Positions 20,243 through 28,955 of a stretch of 64,000 bases of DNA are shown piece after piece. A program made the translations under genes and the position numbers. Source of the stretch: Mesorhizobium sp. B2-3-12. GTDB lineage: Bacteria; Pseudomonadota; Alphaproteobacteria; Rhizobiales; Rhizobiaceae. The stretch covers positions 310,001-374,000 of the forward strand of contig NZ_VFVR01000004.1 in the NCBI RefSeq assembly GCF_006442205.1, given 5' to 3'. A model generated the notes under the pieces. It saw only the letters and a list, made by a program, of their open reading frames with translations. It had not been told where the DNA came from and ran no database searches. The stretch's first letter is position 1; every line of letters begins with the position of its first letter.

Positions 20243-21234
20243 CGCTGCGCGACTATGCCATCCGCTATGGGTTCATCGTGCTGCTGTTCGGATTGGTCGC
20301 CTATTTCGCGATCGCCGCCGACGGGTTCGTCTCGCCGCAAAGTGCTGTCTTCATCTTCCAGTCGGTCGCCATCACCGGCGTGCTGGCGCTCGGCGTCACC
20401 GCCACGCTGGTGGTCGGCGGCTTCGACCTGTCGATCGGCTCGGTCGCGACCTCGGCCATGATGGCGGCGGCCTATGTCATGGTGGTGCTGGAGCAGAACG
20501 CTCTCGTCGCGGTCATCGCCTGTCTCTTGATCGGCGCTCTTGTCGGCCTGATCAATGGCTGGCTGATCGTCTACATGCGCGTGCCCGATCTTCTGGCGAC
20601 GCTCGGCATGATGTTCCTGCTGGTCGGCCTGCAGCGTATCCCGACAGAAGGCCGCTCGATCGCCACCGGCATGACCATGCCCGATGGTTCGGTCGCCAAC
20701 GGCAAGTTCTCCGACGCCTTCCTGGCGCTTGGTCGCCACCGCTTCGACTTCTTCATCCCGAACCTCATTCCGGTGTCGGTGGTCGTGCTTCTGGTGCTGG
20801 CGCTGCTGATCTGGTTCTTCCTCGAATACACGCGCTTCGGGCGCATGATGTATGCCGTCGGCTCCAATGAGCGCGCCGCCGAACTCGCCGGCGCGCCTGT
20901 CAAGGCATACAAGATCTGGGCGTACGTTATTTCAGGCGTTTTTGCCTCGATCGGCGGCATTTTGCTCGCTGCCCGGCTTGGACGCGGCGACATCGCCTCG
21001 GGTAATAATCTGCTGCTCGATGCGGTCGCCGCGGCGCTGATCGGCTACGCGGTGCTTGGCGCCGCCAAGCCGAACGCCTTCGGTACCGCCGTCGGCGCGC
21101 TGTTCGTCGGCATCTTGCTGCAGGGCCTGACGATGATGAACGCGCCCTACTACACGCAGGATTTCGTCAAGGGCGTGGTTCTGGTCGTCGCCCTTGTCTT
21201 CACCTTTGCCCTTTCGGGCAGGGGCAGGGGCTAG
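20239..21234 (+). CDS. CUT2 sugar ABC transporter permease (importer 3)
   Basis: The 331-residue RbsC-type permease has about nine or ten membrane segments, the signature GGFDLSIGSVATS and the loop VGSNERAAELAGAPV. The ATG at 20239 is preceded by GGGG and overlaps the stop of a 16-codon minigene. It forms the channel of importer 3 with the ATPase upstream and the binding protein 48 bases downstream. Confidence 0.9.
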   Translation: MTLRDYAIRYGFIVLLFGLVAYFAIAADGFVSPQSAVFIFQSVAITGVLALGVTATLVVGGFDLSIGSVATSAMMAAAYVMVVLEQNALVAVIACLLIGALVGLINGWLIVYMRVPDLLATLGMMFLLVGLQRIPTEGRSIATGMTMPDGSVANGKFSDAFLALGRHRFDFFIPNLIPVSVVVLLVLALLIWFFLEYTRFGRMMYAVGSNERAAELAGAPVKAYKIWAYVISGVFASIGGILLAARLGRGDIASGNNLLLDAVAAALIGYAVLGAAKPNAFGTAVGALFVGILLQGLTMMNAPYYTQDFVKGVVLVVALVFTFALSGRGRG

Positions 21235-21282
21235 CATTCGGCCGGATTGATTTTGGGCTCAACAAAAGTGGAGGAAAACAAG

Positions 21283-22335
21283 GTGAACATCACACGACGA
21301 CTTCTGGGGAAAGTGGCGCTCGGGCTGGCCGGCGCAACCATGCTGATGCAGGTCCCGGCGTTGGCCGCCGACAAGCCGGCGCCGTTCGACAAGCCCGGCG
21401 TCAAGATCGCGCTGGTGCGTTATCTCTCGACCGGCGACTTCTTCCAGGCCTATCTGTCGGGCGTCGAGGCGCAGTCAAAGGCGCTCGGCATCGACCTGCG
21501 CGTGCTCGATAGCCGCCAGGACGCCGCCCTCCAGTCCGACATGGTCGACCAGGCCATCGCGCTTGGCGTGCAGGGCATCATCATTCAGCACGGCCTGACG
21601 GAATCGATGAAGGATGCCGCCCAGCGCGCCGTCGACGCCGGCATCAAGGTGGTGGCTTTCGACGTCAACGTCGAAAACCCGAAAATTCCGCAGATCGAAC
21701 AGTCGGACAAGGATCTGGCGCGGCTCGCCCTCGAGCAGGCGGTGAAGGACAATGGCGAAAGCTGGAACGCCGGCTATGTCTATGTCGCCGGCATCGCGCC
21801 GCTCGACCGCCGCAACGAGACCTGGGTCGACGTGAAGAAGAAATATCCCGGCATCAAGGAAGCCGCGATGTTCGGCACGCTGGACAATCCGATCGCCAAT
21901 TCGGTCGCCAACCAAGCGCGCTCTGTGCTGTCGGCGCACCCCGACATCAACGTGATGTTCGCGCCCTATGACGAATTCGCCAAGGGCGTGAAGATCGCGG
22001 TCGACGAAGCCGGCCTGAACAAGAAGATCAAGATCTATTCGGCCGACATTTCGACGTCCGACATATCAGCGATGCGCGAGCCCGACAGCGCCTGGGCGGC
22101 GACCGCCGCAACCAACCCGGCCGTCGTCGGCCAGGTCTCGGTGCGCGCTCTGGCGCAACTGCTCGCCGGTGAAGATCCCGGCCACAACGTCATCGTGCCG
22201 CCGACGCTGATCACGCAGAAAGAGCTGATCGACAAGGACATCAAGAACATGGAAGACCTGTCGGCCAAACTGCCGCAGTTCGCCCATGCCGATGTCGCCA
22301 TGCCGGCCTGGATGCCGAACCCGAACGCGAAGTAA
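21283..22335 (+). CDS. Sugar-binding protein (importer 3)
   Basis: This 350-residue periplasmic protein begins with a GTG at 21283, supported by GGAGG eight bases upstream, and has a twin-arginine-looking but ordinary Sec leader (NITRRLLGKVALGLAGATML, cleavage near ALA-A at 29). The Peripla_BP_4 fold is seen in VLDSRQDAALQSDMVDQAIALGVQGIIIQHG, abbreviated here as DSRQDAALQSDMV and GVQGIIIQHG, and in VVAFDVNVENP and MFAPYDEFAKGV. It ends shortly before a strong terminator. Its ligand is probably the sugar phosphorylated by MtnK. Confidence 0.9.
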   Translation: MNITRRLLGKVALGLAGATMLMQVPALAADKPAPFDKPGVKIALVRYLSTGDFFQAYLSGVEAQSKALGIDLRVLDSRQDAALQSDMVDQAIALGVQGIIIQHGLTESMKDAAQRAVDAGIKVVAFDVNVENPKIPQIEQSDKDLARLALEQAVKDNGESWNAGYVYVAGIAPLDRRNETWVDVKKKYPGIKEAAMFGTLDNPIANSVANQARSVLSAHPDINVMFAPYDEFAKGVKIAVDEAGLNKKIKIYSADISTSDISAMREPDSAWAATAATNPAVVGQVSVRALAQLLAGEDPGHNVIVPPTLITQKELIDKDIKNMEDLSAKLPQFAHADVAMPAWMPNPNAK

Positions 22336-22354
22336 GCGCGGCTCCAATAGGAAA

Positions 22355-22386
22355 GCAAAAGGGCGGCCACGAGCCGCCCTTTTTGC
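22355..22386 (+). terminator. Rho-independent terminator after importer 3
   Basis: GGGCGGC (22361-22367) pairs with GCCGCCC (22373-22379) around CACGA, with five T residues following. An upstream GCAAAA pairs with the TTTTGC tail, so it can also work from the other strand for parDE. Confidence 0.9.
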
Positions 22387-22406
22387 TTGACGCGCAGCCT
22401 TTCCGG

Positions 22407-22694
22407 TTACAGCCAGTGTTCCGGATCGCGCATCCCGTGGACAATCGCCACGGCCAGGATGCCATCTGTCTGCGGTTCATAGATGACGATATAGCGGCCC
22501 TCGATGAGCACGCGGGCGGTCACGCTCAACTCGGGCCGGGCGGTTCCCATCCTGGGATGCTCTGCCGCCAGTTCTAGTTTGTCGAAGATGCGTATCAGCA
22601 GCTTGTCCGCTGCCTTTTCATTGTCGATTGCAATTGTGTTCCAGATGTCCCGCAAATCCTGCGAAGCGCGCGGAGTGAGCCGGTATCTAGCCAC
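22407..22694 (-). CDS. parE: ParE/RelE-family toxin
   Basis: The 95-residue protein reads as a ParE toxin: YRLTPRASQDLRDIWNTIA at the N-terminus, a central HPRMGTARPEL and a C-terminal HGMRDPEHWL. ParE toxins poison DNA gyrase. It starts within the last codons of the antitoxin gene (8-base overlap), the usual parDE arrangement. The pair sits between importer 3 and the aldolase gene and has no evident link to either. Confidence 0.88.
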   Translation of the reverse strand: MARYRLTPRASQDLRDIWNTIAIDNEKAADKLLIRIFDKLELAAEHPRMGTARPELSVTARVLIEGRYIVIYEPQTDGILAVAIVHGMRDPEHWL

Positions 22695-22962
22695 GGGCGC
22701 GGCGTTCTGCCTTCAGGCTGCGCAAGAATTCAGCCGGTTCGACATCCACCGGCTTGCCGCTGGCCATGCCGTCGGCATAGGCACGTTTCAACTGATCGAG
22801 TTCAAGGACACGCAGCTCTTCGCGCTGCTCCCACAGGCGCAAGGCTTCGCGAACAACCTCGCTGTTGGAGGCGTATCCGCCAGCGTCAACGGCCCTCTGC
22901 AGGCGGGCGGCCTGCTGAGGCGTGAGCGATATGGTCAAGGTGCGCATCGGTTCGGTTTTCAT
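22687..22962 (-). CDS. parD: ParD-family antitoxin
   Basis: The 91-residue protein has a ribbon-helix-helix N-terminus (MRTLTISLTPQQAARLQRAV) followed by GGYASNSEVVREALRLWEQRE, typical of ParD/CopG antitoxins. The acidic and basic C-terminal half would wrap the toxin. An internal ATG at 22947 is an alternative start. It probably autoregulates the pair. Confidence 0.88.
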   Translation of the reverse strand: MKTEPMRTLTISLTPQQAARLQRAVDAGGYASNSEVVREALRLWEQREELRVLELDQLKRAYADGMASGKPVDVEPAEFLRSLKAERRARG

Positions 22963-23059
22963 CCCAGCCTTATATCACGCCCCACAAAAGCTAACAATCT
23001 TTGTTAGGGCCTCACTACCCCCTGCCACGTGCAGGAGGTAGTGAGCGGCAACGTTTTGC

Positions 23060-25114
23060 CTAACGCAGCGCCGCGGCGATGTTGCCGCCGTCGACCGTCG
23101 TCACGTCGGCGGTCGTCCGATCGGCCAGCGCGTGATGCAGGAAGGCCTGAGCCACGTCCTGCGCCGTCACTTCCTGGCCGAGCAGATTGCCGGACATGTA
23201 TTCCTTCTCAGATACGCCGCGCGCGCCGGAACGGCTCGCGATCATGGCGTCGGTCAAGAGGCCGGAGCGAATGCGGTCGGCGTTGACGGCGTTGGAGCGG
23301 ATGCCATGGGCGCCGTAGTCGAGCGCGTATTGCCTCGACAGGAACAGCGTCGCCGCTTTCGGTATGCCATAGGCACCGAATTTCGGGCCTGGATTGATCG
23401 CCTGCTTGGAGGTGTTGAACAGGAGCGCGCCGCCCGTTCCCTGTTCCAGCATGATGCGCACCGCGTTCTGCGCCGCCGACTGGTGGGCGAAGAAATTGAG
23501 CTCGAAGCTCTTGCGCAGCAGCGCATCGTCAAGTTCGCCGATGCGGCCTTCCCAGGCCGCGCCCGCATTGGACACCAATATGTCGACGCCGCCGAACACG
23601 ACGACCGCGCTGTCGAAGGCAGCACGAACCTGGGCTGGGTCGGTGATGTCGGCGCCGACACCGATTGAATTGTTGCCGGCTTTCTTGGCGGCATCGGCGG
23701 CCTTTTCGGCGTCGAGATCGACGACCACCGCATGCGCGCCATTGTCGGCGAACAGTTTCGCGGTCGCCGCACCAATCGCGCCGGCGCCGCCGGTGATCAG
23801 CACGACCTGGCCGGTCAGCGGCTTCGGCTTGTTGGAGGCGAGCTTGGCCTGTTCCAGCGACCAGTATTCGAGCGGGAACAGGTCGGCCTTGGAGAGCGGA
23901 TGGAAACGGCCGACAGCCTCGGCGCCGCGCACCGCCTCGATCCACATCTCGCCGACATCGGATGCGATCCTGGCATCCTTCAGCGTGCGGCCATGGCCGA
24001 ACATGCCGAGCCCCGGAACCAGCGTCAGCCGCGGCATCGGATCGAGCATGATGCGCTTGACGTCGTCGCGCGCGTCATTGGTCTCGAAATAGGCGCGGTA
24101 ATCGCTGGCGAAGGCGTCGACATGGCTCTTGATGACGGCCTTGTAGTCGCCGGCCTTGTCGGCATCGGGCGCCGGCACGGCCATCGGTCCGGTCTTGATG
24201 CGGATCGACAGGTCCGGCGTCGACACGCCACGCCCGGCATAGTCGGCGATGTCAGCCGAATTGATGAAATCGACGATCGCGTCCGAGGTCCGGAAATCGC
24301 TGATCATGCGGTCGAAGCGGCCTTCGCCGCGTGGTGCCGCGACAGCGCCGCGCAGCATGGGCGCGATGGAAGCCGGCGTCGCCAGCCTTGCCGGCAATGC
24401 TGCCTTGGCCGGCCGCGGCTTGGCGTGCTTGGCCACATAGTCTTCCGCCACGTTCACGTAGTGGATCATCCGGTCATAGGCCTGCTTGGCATCGTCGCCG
24501 AAGGTGAAGATGCCGTGCTTGTCGAGGATCAGGCCTTCTACCGTTGGGTCGGTGTCGAACACATCGGCCGCCGCCTTGGCGAGATCGAAGCCCGGCATGA
24601 TGTAGGGCACATAGCCCATCTTCGTCCCGAACACCTTTGCCACCAGCGGCTTGCTGTCTTCCTGGTCGACAATGGCCAGGATAGCGGTCGAGTGGGTGTG
24701 GTCGACGAATTTGTGCGGCAGGAAGGCATGCAGCAGCGTCTCGACCGAAGGGTTGGGCGAGGCGGGGTCGATCAGGTTTGCCCGCTGCAGGGCAACCATG
24801 TCCTCGTCGGAAAGCCTGTCCAGCTTGCGCGCCTTGAGCAGGGCGCCCATCTTGACCGCCGGCAGGCCCTGCGGCTCGATGATGGCCATGTCCCAGCCGC
24901 TGCCCTTGACGCACAGCACGTCCCACTCGTCGCCGACAAGGTCGGTCGCCTTGATCTTGCAGGAGGTGTTGCCGCCGCCATGCAGGACCAGTTGCGGCAC
25001 GCCACCGAGAAGCCGTGTCGTGTAGACGCGCAAGGCGAGGTCGCGGCCGATACCTTTCTTCGCATAGTCGGCAACGAGTTTTTCGGCCGCGTCGTCGTTC
25101 CACAGATTCTTCAT
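23060..25114 (-). CDS. Bifunctional class II aldolase/short-chain dehydrogenase
   Basis: This 684-residue protein joins an N-terminal class II (zinc) aldolase domain to a C-terminal short-chain dehydrogenase. The aldolase part shows HGGGNTSCK (45-53), the histidine pair in DHTH (138-141) and DKHG (198-201). The dehydrogenase part shows TGGAGAIG (441-448), NAG (516-518) and YGIPK (582-586). The family is usually named rhamnulose-1-phosphate aldolase/lactaldehyde dehydrogenase (RhaD of rhizobia). Here there is no rhamnose isomerase or kinase, while mtnK and mtnA are 5 kb away, so a role in splitting 5-methylthioribulose or 5-deoxyribulose 1-phosphate to DHAP plus an aldehyde is possible. It follows the SorC gene on the same strand. 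Confidence 0.82.
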   Translation of the reverse strand: MKNLWNDDAAEKLVADYAKKGIGRDLALRVYTTRLLGGVPQLVLHGGGNTSCKIKATDLVGDEWDVLCVKGSGWDMAIIEPQGLPAVKMGALLKARKLDRLSDEDMVALQRANLIDPASPNPSVETLLHAFLPHKFVDHTHSTAILAIVDQEDSKPLVAKVFGTKMGYVPYIMPGFDLAKAAADVFDTDPTVEGLILDKHGIFTFGDDAKQAYDRMIHYVNVAEDYVAKHAKPRPAKAALPARLATPASIAPMLRGAVAAPRGEGRFDRMISDFRTSDAIVDFINSADIADYAGRGVSTPDLSIRIKTGPMAVPAPDADKAGDYKAVIKSHVDAFASDYRAYFETNDARDDVKRIMLDPMPRLTLVPGLGMFGHGRTLKDARIASDVGEMWIEAVRGAEAVGRFHPLSKADLFPLEYWSLEQAKLASNKPKPLTGQVVLITGGAGAIGAATAKLFADNGAHAVVVDLDAEKAADAAKKAGNNSIGVGADITDPAQVRAAFDSAVVVFGGVDILVSNAGAAWEGRIGELDDALLRKSFELNFFAHQSAAQNAVRIMLEQGTGGALLFNTSKQAINPGPKFGAYGIPKAATLFLSRQYALDYGAHGIRSNAVNADRIRSGLLTDAMIASRSGARGVSEKEYMSGNLLGQEVTAQDVAQAFLHHALADRTTADVTTVDGGNIAAALR

Positions 25115-25198
25115 GTTCGCTTCGTCCAGTTGCTGTGTTTAGGTGGTGAAACAGGAATGCCGCGACGCCTTGATGACAATGCGTCGGCAAAGGGTTTT

Positions 25199-26164
25199 TC
25201 AGGATGCCTTTTCTGCTGACGCTCCGGCATGATCGAGCAGCCGCTGCGCCATATGCGCGCCGACCACCAGATGCGTGCAGAGGCCGCCGGTGATCGCCGC
25301 GAGCAGCGGCTCGAACTTGCTGTCTTCCTGCACGACCATCAGCCGCTTCCCGATGACGCGCAGTGAAGCAAGCCCCGCCGAGATGACCCGCCGGTTGTAG
25401 CTGCAGTCGAGCAACTCGCCACTGGCATCGATGATCTGCCCGGCGATCACGCCGGCGGCACCCTCCTTGCGCAATGCCGCCATCTCGGCCGCCGTCAGCG
25501 CACCGCACTTCACCAGATGGCTGTCGGCATCGACGGCGCCGATGGAGTAGAGCGCAAGGTCGCAGTCGCTGATCCCGGCAAGCTGGTCGCGGATGACCGG
25601 CTCGGCGCGCAGGCCTTGCGCCAGTTCCTCGGTCGACAGCACCAGGGGCGCGTAGAAGTTGAGGCCCTTGGCATTGAGCCGTCGCGCGATTTCCATCGTG
25701 CATTGATCGGGCCGGTAGGAATACGGCGCGCCGAGATTGCCGCAGAGCTGAACCACGGTGACGTCCTGCAGGTCGGCATAGGACATGATGTCGGCGATGG
25801 TGTAAACGGTGCGGCCCCAGGCGACGCCGATGCGGTCGCCTTTCCCAACGAGTTCCAGGAAAACGCTTGCCGCCAGCACCGCGATATCGGTCGACTGGTC
25901 GGCGAGATAGGCGTTTTCAGGCGCGATCCAGACGGCGTCGAGCTTCAGGGCGTCTTCCAGCCTGCGCGCCATGACGTCGTCGGTGAAGAGCTGCGTCGAG
26001 GTGGAGATGTTGACGATGCCTGTCTCGCGCGCCTTGCGCAGATACATGGCGACCGAGGCGCGCGAAATATTGAGCTGATTGGCCACTTCGTCCTGGCGAA
26101 GCCCATGGGCATAGTAAAGCCAGGCCGCCTTGTGAATGAGCTGTTCTGCCGGTCGGATCGCCAT
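25199..26164 (-). CDS. SorC/DeoR-type sugar-sensing transcriptional regulator
   Basis: The 321-residue protein has an N-terminal helix-turn-helix (DEVANQLNISRASVAMYLRKA) and a SorC-type sugar-phosphate-binding domain (VAWGRTVYTIADIM, VVQLCGNLG, GAVDADSHLVKCG, VVGAHMAQRLL). The ATG at 26164 was selected for its GAGGAGG site. It is 84 bases upstream of the aldolase/dehydrogenase gene on the same strand, which makes that gene its likely target. SorC proteins generally bind a phosphorylated sugar, consistent with sensing an aldolase substrate. Confidence 0.88.
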   Translation of the reverse strand: MAIRPAEQLIHKAAWLYYAHGLRQDEVANQLNISRASVAMYLRKARETGIVNISTSTQLFTDDVMARRLEDALKLDAVWIAPENAYLADQSTDIAVLAASVFLELVGKGDRIGVAWGRTVYTIADIMSYADLQDVTVVQLCGNLGAPYSYRPDQCTMEIARRLNAKGLNFYAPLVLSTEELAQGLRAEPVIRDQLAGISDCDLALYSIGAVDADSHLVKCGALTAAEMAALRKEGAAGVIAGQIIDASGELLDCSYNRRVISAGLASLRVIGKRLMVVQEDSKFEPLLAAITGGLCTHLVVGAHMAQRLLDHAGASAEKAS

Positions 26165-26368
26165 GCCGCCTCCTCGGCTGACAATAGTCACGGCTCTCGA
26201 CAAAAGTCAAATTCGCATGAGCAGGAAGCGATCTCCCGCCGGCGCGGCTAAATCGAGATCACCATTCCAGCAAGTCGGCACAGCATAGCATTTTCAGCCA
26301 TTCAGGGGGGGATAGCGTGACGACGAACCTAGGGTTAGAAAGCTCGAAAAGACTTTGGGGAGGACGGG

Positions 26369-28009
26369 ATGGCCAATCCCTACGAACAGGATCTCGACAG
26401 GAACGCCGCCAACCACCAGCCGCTGACGCCGCTCACCTATCTGGAGCGCGCGGCGAAAACCTATCCCGACCATATCGCCATCATCCATGGCAGTCAGCGC
26501 ATCAGCTACCGCGATTTCTGGCGCCGCTCGCTGAAGCTGGCTTCGGCGCTTGGAAAACACGGCATCGGCAAGGGCGATACGGTAACGGTCATGCTGTCCA
26601 ACACGCCGCCGATGTTGGAGGCGCATTTTGGCGTGCCGATGACCAAGGCGGTGCTGCATTCGCTCAACACGCGCCTCGATGCCGCTGTCATCGCCTTCCA
26701 ACTCGACCACGCCGAGACCAAGGTGCTGATCGTCGACCGCGAGTTTTCCGATGTCGTGCGAGAAGCACTCGGTCTGGCCAAGGTCAAGCCGCTGGTCATC
26801 GACTACGACGATCCCGAATACGCCGCCGACACGCCTTATCGCAAAGGCGAGCGGATCGGCAAGGTGGACTATGAGGCGTTTGTCGCCGGGGGCGACGAGG
26901 ATTTCGCATGGTCGATGCCGGACGATGAGTGGGACGCCATCTCGCTCAACTACACTTCGGGCACGACGGGCAATCCCAAGGGCGTCGTCTATCACCATCG
27001 TGGTGCTGCGCTGATGGCCTACACCAACACCATCCATGCCGGCATGGCCAAGCATGCGGTCTATCTCTGGACCTTGCCGATGTTCCACTGCAATGGCTGG
27101 TGTTTTCCCTGGACGCTCGCCGTCCAGGCCGGCACGCATGTCTGCCTGCGCTGGGTGCGGCCGAAGCCGATCTATGATGCCATCGCCGACCATGGCGTCA
27201 CCCATCTCTGCGGGGCGCCGGTCGTCATGTCGGTGCTGATCAATGCCAGGGAAGAAGACAAGCGCGCGTTTGCGCAGACGGTCACCTTCAACACGGCGGC
27301 CGCGCCGCCGCCAGAGGCGGTGCTGTCGGGCATGGCCGATGCTGGCTTCGCCGTCACCCATCTCTACGGGTTGACCGAGACCTATGGTCCCGCTGTCGTC
27401 AACGAATGGCATGTTGGCTGGGACGCGCTCGACAAGGGGGCGAGGGCGGGCAAGAAGGCGAGGCAGGGCGTGCGCTATGCCGCGCTCGAAGGCCTGACGG
27501 TGATGGACCCGGAGACGATGACGGAGACGTCAGCCGACGGCGAGACCATCGGCGAGGTCATGTTTCGCGGCAACATCGTCATGAAGGGCTATCTGAAGAA
27601 CCGCAAGGCGACGGACGAGGCTTTCGCCGGCGGCTGGTTCCACTCCGGCGATCTCGGCGTCATGCACCCGGACGGCTACATCCAGCTCAAGGACCGCTCC
27701 AAGGACATCATCATCTCCGGCGGCGAGAACATTTCCTCGATCGAGGTCGAGGACGCCCTCTACAAGCACCCGTCGGTCGCCTCCTGCGGCGTCGTGGCGC
27801 GCGCGGATGAAAAGTGGGGCGAGGTGCCTGTCGCCTACGTGGAGCTGAAGCCGGGCAAAGCTGCCACCGAGGCCGAGATCCTCGAGCACTGCCGCGCGCT
27901 GCTTGCCCGCTTCAAGGTGCCGAAGGCGGTGGTGTTTGCCGAGATACCGAAGACGTCGACGGGCAAGATCCAGAAGTTTAGGCTCCGGGAAATGGCGAAG
28001 GTGGCGTAG
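26369..28009 (+). CDS. Acyl-CoA ligase (AMP-forming), DmdB-like
   Basis: This 546-residue adenylate-forming enzyme activates a carboxylic acid to its CoA thioester in the cytoplasm. It shows YTSGTTGNPKG (195-205), YGLTET, GDLGVMHPDGYIQLKDRSKD and the C-terminal PKTSTGKIQK with the catalytic lysine. The MANPYEQDLDRN start and PMFHCNGWCFPW resemble medium-chain and 3-methylthiopropionate ligases (DmdB). GGGGAGGACGGG precedes the ATG. It is divergent from the SorC gene and followed by a repeat. A fatty-acid substrate is equally possible. Confidence 0.82.
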   Translation: MANPYEQDLDRNAANHQPLTPLTYLERAAKTYPDHIAIIHGSQRISYRDFWRRSLKLASALGKHGIGKGDTVTVMLSNTPPMLEAHFGVPMTKAVLHSLNTRLDAAVIAFQLDHAETKVLIVDREFSDVVREALGLAKVKPLVIDYDDPEYAADTPYRKGERIGKVDYEAFVAGGDEDFAWSMPDDEWDAISLNYTSGTTGNPKGVVYHHRGAALMAYTNTIHAGMAKHAVYLWTLPMFHCNGWCFPWTLAVQAGTHVCLRWVRPKPIYDAIADHGVTHLCGAPVVMSVLINAREEDKRAFAQTVTFNTAAAPPPEAVLSGMADAGFAVTHLYGLTETYGPAVVNEWHVGWDALDKGARAGKKARQGVRYAALEGLTVMDPETMTETSADGETIGEVMFRGNIVMKGYLKNRKATDEAFAGGWFHSGDLGVMHPDGYIQLKDRSKDIIISGGENISSIEVEDALYKHPSVASCGVVARADEKWGEVPVAYVELKPGKAATEAEILEHCRALLARFKVPKAVVFAEIPKTSTGKIQKFRLREMAKVA

Positions 28010-28013
28010 CTGC

Positions 28014-28138
28014 ACCGTCATTCTGCCGACCTCCTTGCCATGGCCTCGACAATTTGCCGCGGACCTCCGTGACTTCGTCACCCCTAGGGTCTGCGCCGCG
28101 TCGCTGCGCTCCTTGCTCCGCCCTAGGATGACGACGGT
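28014..28138. repeat. Intergenic palindromic repeat element
   Basis: This noncoding stretch begins with ACCGTCATTC and ends with the near-inverse GGATGACGACGGT, and it has an internal inverted CCCTAGGG/CCCTAGG pairing. It resembles small repeated elements spread through Rhizobiales genomes. It may also attenuate transcription from the acyl-CoA ligase gene. Confidence 0.45.
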
Positions 28139-28260
28139 ACGGGCGTCATTGGCCAATCGCCAACGTCGCTCATTGCGCTCCTTGTCACTGTCACCATCTG
28201 TCACCAATTATACGTGTACGTCGATTTGGCGTTGACTCCTCATGGCGTTCGATTTACGAC

Positions 28261-28282
28261 TGACGAAAATTGAAATTCGTCA
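28261..28282. promoter_or_regulatory. Operator-like palindrome upstream of tetR-type gene
   Basis: TGACGAA and TTCGTCA form a 7-bp inverted repeat around eight bases, 20 bases upstream of the TetR start. The position suits autorepression of the TetR-RND operon. Confidence 0.6.
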
Positions 28283-28301
28283 CTCATCAAACGAAAGCGC
28301 C

Positions 28302-28907
28302 ATGTCCGAAGCCGCCAACATTGTCGCCGATGCCGCCCGACAGGAGAATGTGACGCGCATCCTCGATTGCGCCGAGCGCCTGTTCCGGCACTATGGCTAC
28401 GGCAAGACCAATGTCGCCGACATTGCCCGCGAACTCGGGATGTCGCCGGCCAACATCTATCGTTTCTTTGCCTCCAAGGTCGAAATCCACCAGGCCGTCT
28501 GCGGCCGCATGCTCGGCGCCGGCTACAAGATGGCCTACGAGATCATGCACCTGCCGGTCAGTGCCGAGGAACGGCTGCGGCGCTACGTGCATGCGCAGTA
28601 CAAGATGACGATGGAGGTCATGCTCGACGACCAGAAGGTCCACGAGATGGTCATCGTCGCGCTCGAACGCGACTGGGGCGTCATCGACAAGCATGTCGAC
28701 AGCATTCACGATCTCTTCGCCGAGACGATCCGCGATGGCATCGAGGCCGGCGAGTTCAGGAAACAGGACCCGGTGATCGCGTCGCGCTGTTTCGGCGCCG
28801 CCACCGTCATCCTGTGCCATCCGCAGATGGTGGCGCAGTGCCTCGCCAAGACCAACCGGGCGATGCCCGACGAGCTCATCGATTACGCCATCAGAGCCTT
28901 GAAATAG
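28302..28907 (+). CDS. TetR-family transcriptional regulator of RND pump
   Basis: The 201-residue protein has an N-terminal TetR helix-turn-helix (YGYGKTNVADIARELGMSPA, IYRFFASKVEIHQAV) and a helical ligand domain. The ATG at 28302 was chosen over an upstream frame start because the extra 20 residues would overlap the operator palindrome and do not look conserved. It is 48 bases ahead of the RND adaptor gene in the same direction and presumably represses the pump operon until an inducer binds. Confidence 0.85.
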   Translation: MSEAANIVADAARQENVTRILDCAERLFRHYGYGKTNVADIARELGMSPANIYRFFASKVEIHQAVCGRMLGAGYKMAYEIMHLPVSAEERLRRYVHAQYKMTMEVMLDDQKVHEMVIVALERDWGVIDKHVDSIHDLFAETIRDGIEAGEFRKQDPVIASRCFGAATVILCHPQMVAQCLAKTNRAMPDELIDYAIRALK

Positions 28908-28955
28908 CCGCCGCCAACCGGTGTCGACAGTCCGCCTCCAGTCGGGAATACCAAG

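Noticed and set aside
20239..21234. Permease of importer 3 as a pseudogene because of the upstream frame break
   Set aside because: The protein from 20239 has full length and all family motifs, so it is probably functional.
22407..22962. parDE as sign of plasmid or integrated element boundary
   Set aside because: Chromosomal parDE pairs are common in rhizobia, and no integrase, tRNA or attachment repeat lies nearby.
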